DNA of 64,000 nucleotides from Sphingopyxis sp. (lineage in GTDB: Bacteria; Pseudomonadota; Alphaproteobacteria; Sphingomonadales; Sphingomonadaceae): contig NVXM01000009.1 in assembly GCA_002733865.1 (NCBI GenBank), forward strand, positions 62,001-126,000. Reading direction: 5' to 3'. The stretch's first letter is position 1. Every line of letters starts with the position of its first letter. This document shows, piece by piece, positions 54,251 to 61,430 of the stretch. The position numbers and the translations under genes are program-made. The notes beneath the pieces are model-generated. The model did no database searches. It saw nothing but the letters and a program-made list of their open reading frames with translations, and was not told where the DNA came from.

Positions 54251-54403
54251 TTAAAGTAAGTGTCTACTTAAAGTAAGTGTCTACTTAAAGTAAGTGTCTA
54301 CTTAAAGTAAGTGTCTACTTAAAGTAAGTGTCTACTTAAAGTAAGTGTCTATTTAAAGTAAGCGCCTATTTACAGTAAGTACCTATTTAAAATGGGTGCC
54401 TAA
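54251..54403. repeat. 17-bp minisatellite, nine units, running into a coding 3' end
   Basis: TTAAAGTAAGTGTCTAC repeats at 54251, 54268, 54285, 54302, 54319, 54336, 54353, 54370 and 54387. The first six are near identical; the last three are degenerate, and the last covers the final codons and stop of the DUF3034 gene. The gradient suggests growth from the gene outwards. Confidence 0.88.
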
Positions 54404-55237
54404 CGAAACATACAAACCATTCTGATCTTCAGAGCCTGCAATGCTGCCAAGGTCCGCGTAGGCGACAGTAAGGTTGACATTTTTATTGGGAAACCAAGCG
54501 ACAAACACATCACTGAAGCTGTCTTCGTCAAACGCCGATAAGTTGTCCGGTTTTTTGCGGTACTCAGCGCCGATGGCAAAGCCATCATTTAACAAAACGA
54601 GTGCCGAAACCTCAGGCATTAATTGATAGCTGGAGTCATCGTCTCCACCGTAGCCGAGTAAACCGAGCTGATTCGCCTTAGTTGCTCTTAGCGTCGCGTT
54701 CCAAAGCAAGTGATAACCGCCGACAAGACCAAGATGAACCTTAGTCGCGGAAAGATAGACATCAACACCCTGATCACTTTCTTCTGCCCCAACGGCATCA
54801 GCAATGGTTGAGTCCAATAAGCGCTTATATTGAAGCCCTGCTGATATTTGCGGGACTGGGGTATAAATCGCATCTCCCATCAAACGAACTTTAGCGCCGT
54901 ATACCTCTTGGCGAATATCACCTGCTGCTCCTTTTATCTCAAAGCTCTGCAACGCTGCTGAAAATTCAACTCGGTTGTCATAACTCACGTTTGCGCCATT
55001 CACTTTTAAACGAAAGCTATCAACATCCGTTGATGTATGAAACGCACCCAGTGACCACTCCCCCTCATCGCCATAACCACTCATCAGCGCCCACGGCACG
55101 AGTCCGCCACCAGCACTGCCCTCAAGTTGAGTAACTCCTGACGTAGCCAGCAAACGAGAATCTGCATGCACTGTGGCAAGGCATGTAAAAGTCAAAAAGG
55201 TTGAAGTAGTAACCACCGAAAACATTCGACTTAGCAT
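54383..55237 (-). CDS. DUF3034 outer-membrane protein
   Basis: 284 residues from ATG 55237, with GGAG upstream; the ATG at 55273 lies inside the preceding gene. Signal peptide to about 25 (TSTFLTFTCLATVHA). Then SRLLATSGVTQLEGSAGGGL and VPWALMSGYG, the DUF3034 signature, with repeated beta strands ending ...YVSLGTHFK. It resembles a porin-like barrel. Its stop TAG overlaps the minisatellite, and the C-terminal residue is Lys, so the barrel end is unusual. Confidence 0.88.
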   Translation of the reverse strand: MLSRMFSVVTTSTFLTFTCLATVHADSRLLATSGVTQLEGSAGGGLVPWALMSGYGDEGEWSLGAFHTSTDVDSFRLKVNGANVSYDNRVEFSAALQSFEIKGAAGDIRQEVYGAKVRLMGDAIYTPVPQISAGLQYKRLLDSTIADAVGAEESDQGVDVYLSATKVHLGLVGGYHLLWNATLRATKANQLGLLGYGGDDDSSYQLMPEVSALVLLNDGFAIGAEYRKKPDNLSAFDEDSFSDVFVAWFPNKNVNLTVAYADLGSIAGSEDQNGLYVSLGTHFK

Positions 55238-55238
55238 T

Positions 55239-57617
55239 TTATTTCTCCGTAACTTTCCCGTTTTCGAACTCATTTACCCATAGGATTAAAGAGTCAAAGG
55301 ACATAGGTTTAGCGAGGTAATAACCTTGTATATAGTCACAGCCTAGATCACTTAAGAATGTTTGCGATTCATTATCTTCAACACCCTCAGCAATGACTGA
55401 CAACCCTAACTCATGGGCCATATTAATGGTTGATCGGACAATAATTTGATCATCTCGCTGATGCGCGAGTTTTAAAATAAAACACTTATCAATTTTTAAT
55501 TCATGCACTGGCATCATGGCCAACTTTGATAAAGCTGAGTAGCCAACACCATAGTCATCAATCGACAGCTGAAAACCCTGTTCACGATAATAGTTAAGCA
55601 GTTGTAATGATTTATCGACATCCGTCATCATGTCGCGCTCTGTCACTTCTAAACAAATATCACGCGCACTTAAATTATTTTGGGTAAGTTTTTGGTCTAT
55701 CAAGACACGTAAGCTATCGCTGCTAAGATCTTGCGCAGATAAGTTGATAGATAACTGCAAATGCACTCCTTGATCTTTCATTTTCGCTTGATCATCAAGG
55801 ACACGACTAACAACCCAAGCCGTTACTAATCCAATGAGCCCGGTCTGCTCAGCCAGCGCTATAAATGTATCCGGTGGTATAAAACCTTCATCCGGGTGGA
55901 ACCATCGAATCAGCGCTTCTGCCTTTTCCACTTCGCCTGTTCTTAAGTTCTTTTTAGGCTGGTAATACATCTGCAGCTGGTCATCATCATTCTGAATCGT
56001 TTCTTTCAGGTGCTGCAGAATTCTAATTTTTCTTAAATGAACTTGATCTTGCCCTTCTTGATAATAATAAAGCGGAGACGATGTTGTGATTGCATGCTCT
56101 AAAGAAATTTTACCTCTATGCAAAAACTCTTGCGGCGTATTTGCTTGATCAGGGTAAACGATAATACCGGCTCGATATTCAACACTAAGGCTTACACCAC
56201 TTAGCTGCATTGGTGCGGCCAAGTCCTTTAATAACCGCTGACAGATAAGTAATTTTTCGTCTTTGGTGGTGACGCCATCTGGAATATGCAGTAATACCGA
56301 AAATTCATCGGCAGAGTTTCGTGCGCTAATACCCTGATACGCTAATTTTTGCAGTCTTTGTGCAACGGTCACTAAGCATTGATCACCAATCTCCATACCT
56401 AGAGTGTCATTAATCGTTTTAAACCCAACAAGATTGATTCCCATAAGAATAAGACGTTTATTCAGGTCAACCTCATTAATAACCGCATCAATCATGGCAT
56501 CACGATTCAATAAACTTGTGAGCGTATCATGAGACGCTTGATATAGAATTCGCTCTTCTCGCTCTATAAGGTCTCGCTTCATGCGTTCAAAAGCAGTGAC
56601 TAAACTATCAACATCGCTACTGGTAATGGGCACATGCGTCATGTCTGAATAACGCCCCCTTGCAATGTTACGTGCTTTTTCAGTAAGTATTGAAAGTGGC
56701 CGAGTTAAGCGGCGACTGATACTAAAACTTCCCGCAATGGTGATCAGTAAGATGACGAAAGCAATGAATGAAATTTTATTGCGTATGGATTCATATTTTT
56801 CGTGAAAGCCACTGAGGTCATCCGACAATATCACTTTGATTTTGCTAGTTTCTTCTCTGGAAAAATGAATTTCTCGACTTGAATACTTTTGCGCCTTTTC
56901 AAAAGGGTAACGCACAATCGTCTCTAAATTTTCAGGCGCTCGAATTGCCGCAATGACATCAGTTAATGAAGTGAGTGTTGACACCATTATTCGGTCATCA
57001 TTCTCCCCCAGATCACCACTAGTGAAGGTTATATGTACCCTAGAGTCAGGAATCATATTACGAATTTTTTCAGCGTCTATATAGGTGGCAATACCAGCGA
57101 TGGCTGAGATTCTTGGCGTTTTCACTGGCACTAACGCCATTTGGTATATTTGCTCATTAAGCACAAAGAAACCAACGTGTAATTTATCACTAGCCACACT
57201 CGAGACGATGCCTGAGTACCCAAATCGAGTTCCCGGAACGACCTGCCCTCCTGACACATTTGTCACCGTGCCATTGAGATCCATAATAAAAAGGAGATCA
57301 GCGTCTAAGCGTTTGCTGTGATTCTCCAACATGCTGCGCACTGTGTTTGAATCCTGACTAGCAACAGCTTGCTTAAAGCCAAAGTCAGAGACTAAAACAC
57401 TGGCTGTATTGGTCAATTGGTCTTGGCTTGATTTCATGGCATTGGTAAAAATACGAACGGCATCGGTCATATCGGCATTAACCGATTGGCGAATCGCGGC
57501 GCCAGAACTTATAAGCACGACCAGAAGCACAGCACCAATGGATAATATAACCAGTGCCGAAGTGAAAGCGAGAATCTGGCTACGAAGACTAGCCAGTATT
57601 TTTGAGATCAATATCAC
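55239..57617 (-). CDS. Membrane EAL-domain protein with degenerate GGDEF
   Basis: 792 residues. TM1 about 15-40, periplasmic sensor domain 41-280 (Cache-like), TM2 281-300, HAMP 301-354, GGDEF domain 355-515, EAL domain 540-785. The GGDEF site reads SADEF at 435-439, so cyclase activity is probably lost. The EAL site is intact: EALIRW (567-572), CLEVTERD, IDDYGVGYSALSKLA and AEGVEDNES. Expected activity is cyclic-di-GMP hydrolysis controlled by a periplasmic signal. It starts 4 bp after the cupredoxin-like gene's stop; the DUF3034 gene's start overlaps its end. Confidence 0.92.
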   Translation of the reverse strand: MILISKILASLRSQILAFTSALVILSIGAVLLVVLISSGAAIRQSVNADMTDAVRIFTNAMKSSQDQLTNTASVLVSDFGFKQAVASQDSNTVRSMLENHSKRLDADLLFIMDLNGTVTNVSGGQVVPGTRFGYSGIVSSVASDKLHVGFFVLNEQIYQMALVPVKTPRISAIAGIATYIDAEKIRNMIPDSRVHITFTSGDLGENDDRIMVSTLTSLTDVIAAIRAPENLETIVRYPFEKAQKYSSREIHFSREETSKIKVILSDDLSGFHEKYESIRNKISFIAFVILLITIAGSFSISRRLTRPLSILTEKARNIARGRYSDMTHVPITSSDVDSLVTAFERMKRDLIEREERILYQASHDTLTSLLNRDAMIDAVINEVDLNKRLILMGINLVGFKTINDTLGMEIGDQCLVTVAQRLQKLAYQGISARNSADEFSVLLHIPDGVTTKDEKLLICQRLLKDLAAPMQLSGVSLSVEYRAGIIVYPDQANTPQEFLHRGKISLEHAITTSSPLYYYQEGQDQVHLRKIRILQHLKETIQNDDDQLQMYYQPKKNLRTGEVEKAEALIRWFHPDEGFIPPDTFIALAEQTGLIGLVTAWVVSRVLDDQAKMKDQGVHLQLSINLSAQDLSSDSLRVLIDQKLTQNNLSARDICLEVTERDMMTDVDKSLQLLNYYREQGFQLSIDDYGVGYSALSKLAMMPVHELKIDKCFILKLAHQRDDQIIVRSTINMAHELGLSVIAEGVEDNESQTFLSDLGCDYIQGYYLAKPMSFDSLILWVNEFENGKVTEK

Positions 57618-57621
57618 TCAG

Positions 57622-58284
57622 CTACCTTCTCATTGAGTTTCCGAAGCCATGCTGACTGTGATCTTGCATCGGCTTCTTGGCCGCAACGGCCGTAGGTAGG
57701 ATAATGTCGTAATGGTTGCTGCTTTTTTTAGCGCTCTTAAGTGCGTCTCCGGTGAGTTCCATTTGAGTCGACTCAATCAAGGAGTGACGTTCATGCCATA
57801 CATTAAGGACGCTAGGAGGTTCATCCAGTTGAATTTGGGCGACACCATTTTTGTCAGTAATCGTCACCTGAGGCGTGGAAGAGACATAAATATATCCAAT
57901 CATGGTGTCATGGATATTGCAGCCCAATACAACAATACCCGGCGTATTGAAATCAACCGGTGCTTCAGGGCGATCGGCATAGAGTTTTATTTCAAATGGC
58001 TTCGGTTTAGAAAATGAGTACACATGGTGGCGCATATTGTCGCTATTTGGAAAACTGACAGAGTCACCTTGATTGATCACCAGAACATGAGGCTCAAAGG
58101 CGACGTTCACTTGATCCATTATTCGATCTTGATGCACTGCTGGTTTTGAGGCGCCCGGTGCGGAAATAACAGCCATAGATAACGGCAGCATGTTTTCATC
58201 AAGCACGCGGAAGGTGAAGGTTTCAGCGTAGGTTGTCGCGGTCAGCAATAGAGAAGCACAACCTGCCAATATGCGCTGGAACAT
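57622..58284 (-). CDS. Cupredoxin-like protein (methylamine-utilisation type)
   Basis: 220 residues from ATG 58284; an upstream frame to 58377 is less likely. Signal peptide ILAGCASLLLTATTYA. The type 1 copper ligands are visible: His in NMRHHVYSF, then GIVVLGCNIHDTMIGYIYV with Cys, His and Met. The C-terminal part is a beta-rich extension. It is known with the EAL and DUF3034 genes as a three-gene set; the role is not established and the methylamine name is historic. Confidence 0.86.
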   Translation of the reverse strand: MFQRILAGCASLLLTATTYAETFTFRVLDENMLPLSMAVISAPGASKPAVHQDRIMDQVNVAFEPHVLVINQGDSVSFPNSDNMRHHVYSFSKPKPFEIKLYADRPEAPVDFNTPGIVVLGCNIHDTMIGYIYVSSTPQVTITDKNGVAQIQLDEPPSVLNVWHERHSLIESTQMELTGDALKSAKKSSNHYDIILPTAVAAKKPMQDHSQHGFGNSMRR

Positions 58285-58380
58285 TAAGTATCTTTTTTGG
58301 TGTCGCGCGCTGAGCAGCATATCGTTAATCGTCTTCAGTATTTCTTTAAATCTAGTCAAGAAAGTGGAAAGCCGCAAAAA

Positions 58381-59028
58381 TCAGTGCTCAAATTGGGACA
58401 ATTTAATCAACATTAGTGATGTCGAAATAACATCACCTAATGCGGTATGACGCCCAATGACCGGAACATCAAGGTCTTTAGCAAGACCTTCAAACGTTAA
58501 ATCGAGGCTCAACTCGGGAATATTGCGACGTTTTTTACGCGCATATATCTCAGATACCTCGATGAATCTATTCGGTAATTCAAACCCATGTAGTGCTTGG
58601 AGGTAACGGTTAAGTACCGCACGATCAAACTCTATATAGAACCCGCAGATGGGTCGATTGCCGACAAAATCCAGTAAACGCTCGATCGCCTCAGCAGCGG
58701 AAACCCCTTGAGTACGGTCTTCTCGCCGTAGATGGTGCACTCGCACAGCACCGGGGTGCGTCTCTACGTCCGATTGAATCGTCAGATCCAGCGCATTTGA
58801 TAACTCTATAGATTGACCAGACACCACCACCGCAGCCACGCTCAGCAATTCACCCTTTTTTTTATCAAACTGGCTGGTTTCACAATCAAGTACCACGACC
58901 TCTTCGCCGAGGTAGATGTCTTCTAAATGCGCCCAACGAGGCGGTGGCGTGCGATAGTTTGGCAGACGCTTGCGAAACCAGTGCCTGAGCTGCTCCCGTA
59001 ACACCTGACGCTTACTTAGCCGGCTCAT
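58381..59028 (-). CDS. DnaQ-like 3'-5' exonuclease
   Basis: 215 residues from ATG 59028, with GGAGAG upstream and a four-base ATGA overlap with the DUF294 gene; the frame to 59061 is rejected. DEDDh motifs: VVLDCETSQFD (Exo I), CGFYIEFDRAVLNRYLQ (Exo II), GRHTALGDVISTSLML (Exo III with His and Asp). It is the partner always found after the DUF294 protein in the acetate module. Target nucleic acid unknown. Confidence 0.9.
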   Translation of the reverse strand: MSRLSKRQVLREQLRHWFRKRLPNYRTPPPRWAHLEDIYLGEEVVVLDCETSQFDKKKGELLSVAAVVVSGQSIELSNALDLTIQSDVETHPGAVRVHHLRREDRTQGVSAAEAIERLLDFVGNRPICGFYIEFDRAVLNRYLQALHGFELPNRFIEVSEIYARKKRRNIPELSLDLTFEGLAKDLDVPVIGRHTALGDVISTSLMLIKLSQFEH

Positions 59029-60821
59029 AAGCTCTCCAAATGGTAATGACTCGATAACCACTGTTTGAACTTCTTCACTCGGTGCAACCCATGCCGTAAC
59101 AGCGAACGATCGACACTGCGTAGACTTTTGACACTGAGCTGCTGAGTCAGTCCGGGATTTTCAGAAACATGCTCTAATTGATGTCGTAATCGAATTCGCA
59201 TAAACAATACCAATGCATCTTTCAAACCTTGGACTGTTTCTGCCGTCATCACATTTAACTCACCTAGGCGACTGAGCCGTTCAAACGTATTGGTTTCGTA
59301 GATACCATGTTCAAACGATAGCGCTCGCACACCATGTACTAGAGGGAAGATACCTCCCTTTTTAATATCAATGACGCCATGATCATCTCGGATATTACCC
59401 AACAAGGTTAAAGGAATATCGAACATCACCGCAGGACGAGCAAACCAGGAGGCGGTAATACTTGAGCGTAACTTAGGTGAATGCCAGGTATTGCGTACAT
59501 CTTTGAATAGACTCGAATTTCCGGCCACTGGCTCGGCATCCATCAATATCGCCATATTCATCATCGCATCTGGTGAAGCGCTATTAAGCCAACCGTTTAT
59601 CCGTCGCTGCCAGCCGTCGGCAGTATGCACCCAACTGTCATTGATAAACATGACACCACCGGGACAAGGGGGATAACCAAAATCGAGCAATACTTGATGC
59701 ATTTTTTGCAACGAAGGCATCAAGGCATCACGGATCTGCTCATTTTTGATAATGACCGCGTTATCTTGATCGGTTTTGAGCATTTGCTCACCGCGTCCCT
59801 CACTGCCTAACACTAAAATACAGACATCACTCTGCAATGACGGAGGAACAATGAGTTCAAAGGCACGTTGCACTAAGCGACGATTTAGGGTCGTGACCAA
59901 GGACATGATTGAGATAACCTTGACGCCTTGTGCTGATAAATTCGAGATCAAGGTTTCCAAACGCTTAGCGGCTAACACTAAATCGTCTAGCGACCTAGCT
60001 TGAGCAATCCTCATGGCAACGATGTGCGAATGCGTTGAAAAGGTACTGAGCATGTCCATCAGTTCCAGCATGCCGACAATCTCAGCGTCACGAGTCACCA
60101 CCACCCGCTCTATTTGATGTTGAGTCATCTCGATTAAGGCATTAAATAAATAATCGCCCTCCTCAACTGTAATCAAATCAAAACACGCAATGTCAGCCAC
60201 CCAATCCTCTTTTTGCAGCATTCGATTCAGTAACGCATCAAGAAGATCAGATTTAGTGACAATGCCAGTGCGCTCACCTTCTTTAACCAAGAGCGCGTCA
60301 TGCTGTTCTTCTTTCATTATCGCGGCGGTTCTTGCCAAACTGGTTTGCCCAGAGACATACAAAGGTTCACGCATGGTGTCGGCATCGATACGCGCAAGAA
60401 TAAACTCAGATACCTCCCCGCCACGTTGCTCAACCAATTGCTGTTGAGTGCCTAGGTCGGTCTTAAAATAAATTGAGAAATCATCGGACTGGTTGATCAA
60501 TTCGATAAAATCAGGGGCTTTTAATAAGTAACAAAGGGTCTCTTCCACCGCGACGTAACGATGTTTACATGAGGACTCAAACGTAGCACGCACATCAAAC
60601 AAATCATCAGGGCCATATTGCGTAAAGACTTGGCCTTCGTCATCGGTTTCTTCAACAACGCCTTTATAAACGATATAAATACCCGGCGATGACTGGCCAA
60701 TATCAAGAATGACGTCTTTCGATTGGAAGAACACTAAGTCTAGACGCCCGGTCAACCACGTTAACTGACGCTCACTCAAAAAGCTGAAAGGCGGCTGGTT
60801 AAGATCAATCTGCAAGCTCAT
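59025..60821 (-). CDS. cNMP-binding / CBS / DUF294 nucleotidyltransferase protein
   Basis: 598 residues: cyclic-nucleotide-binding-like domain about 10-130 (VILDIGQSSPGIYIVYKGVV), CBS pair about 150-270 (MREPLYVSG, IVTKSDLLDALL), DUF294 nucleotidyltransferase about 310-440 with LVLGSEGRGEQMLKTDQDNA (GS and DxD ligands, GlnD-like), and a C-terminal helical DUF294_C domain. It is a putative signal-dependent nucleotidyl-transfer regulator, linked in many genomes to the acetate symporter and CrbS kinase. The stop overlaps the exonuclease start. MITE copy 2 starts 32 bp upstream of its start codon. Confidence 0.9.
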   Translation of the reverse strand: MSLQIDLNQPPFSFLSERQLTWLTGRLDLVFFQSKDVILDIGQSSPGIYIVYKGVVEETDDEGQVFTQYGPDDLFDVRATFESSCKHRYVAVEETLCYLLKAPDFIELINQSDDFSIYFKTDLGTQQQLVEQRGGEVSEFILARIDADTMREPLYVSGQTSLARTAAIMKEEQHDALLVKEGERTGIVTKSDLLDALLNRMLQKEDWVADIACFDLITVEEGDYLFNALIEMTQHQIERVVVTRDAEIVGMLELMDMLSTFSTHSHIVAMRIAQARSLDDLVLAAKRLETLISNLSAQGVKVISIMSLVTTLNRRLVQRAFELIVPPSLQSDVCILVLGSEGRGEQMLKTDQDNAVIIKNEQIRDALMPSLQKMHQVLLDFGYPPCPGGVMFINDSWVHTADGWQRRINGWLNSASPDAMMNMAILMDAEPVAGNSSLFKDVRNTWHSPKLRSSITASWFARPAVMFDIPLTLLGNIRDDHGVIDIKKGGIFPLVHGVRALSFEHGIYETNTFERLSRLGELNVMTAETVQGLKDALVLFMRIRLRHQLEHVSENPGLTQQLSVKSLRSVDRSLLRHGLHRVKKFKQWLSSHYHLESL

Positions 60822-61430
60822 GCATGTCTCCCCGGTTGGAAACGATACCTAGGGCACCTCTGAATAATGCAGTAGTGCTGCGCGTGAGTCTTGTAACGCT
60901 TTAGATCGAGGCGTTGATTGATGTTAATGACGGGTCCTTAACAAGATCAACAACAAAGATATAAAGTGTCTACAAGCCACGCCCTCTGGGGCTTTAAGGA
61001 AAATAACATTTCTGCGTTGCTACTTTTCGACGTGACCCGTCATGCCTTCAAAGTAGCGCCTTGAACTGTCACTTTCCTGAAAGCCGCAGCCGCCACTGCA
61101 TTATTCAGAAGTGCCCTAGATCGTTTAGAGATACCACGTGATAGTGTTTGCCGTAATGACGAGTAGCAAGATTGAGAACGTTCCCATCTTTATCATCTCT
61201 ACTTAGCCAATGGCACATAAGCTACCGTTTTTTCATATAATAAGTACGGCAACGCGTATTTTTAGTGTATCCCCTTCATCGATTTAACGAAGCCATACCA
61301 TAGTCGCAAGTTAGCAGGTGCAATCACGGCCTGAAGTGATAATCTGATAGTCAGACCAGAAAATTTTGCTGCTTTCTGTCATAAGTTATAAGAAGTGCAG
61401 CCATTCAAATAAAAAGAATAAGAGATCTCT
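60822..61430. other. Divergent promoter region of DUF294 gene and crbS, occupied by a MITE
   Basis: 609 bp, of which 60853-61115 is MITE copy 2. The 315 bp on the crbS side (61116-61430) must hold the crbS promoter; TATAAG at 61387 and ATTTTGCTG at 61364 are -10/-35-like but with poor spacing. No ORF of note. Confidence 0.6.
60853..61115. mobile_element. 263-bp MITE, copy 2, with CTAG target duplication
   Basis: Same element as at 44601. TIRs begin GGCACCTCTGAATAATGCAG and end CTGCATTATTCAGAAGTGCC, imperfect by one base here. CTAG flanks both ends (60849-60852 and 61116-61119). Both copies are 263 bp and share orientation relative to each other. Gapless alignment gives about 24 mismatches by eye. 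It stands 32 bp upstream of the DUF294 start and 315 bp from crbS. Confidence 0.88.

Noticed and set aside
54251..54403. Possible CRISPR array at the 17-bp repeats
   Set aside because: Units are contiguous with no spacers and no cas genes; this is a minisatellite.
51671..58284. Block as a defence island or integrative element
   Set aside because: Genes are housekeeping-like (tpx, globin, EAL, lipoprotein hydrolase) and no recombinase, toxin-antitoxin or restriction gene is present.
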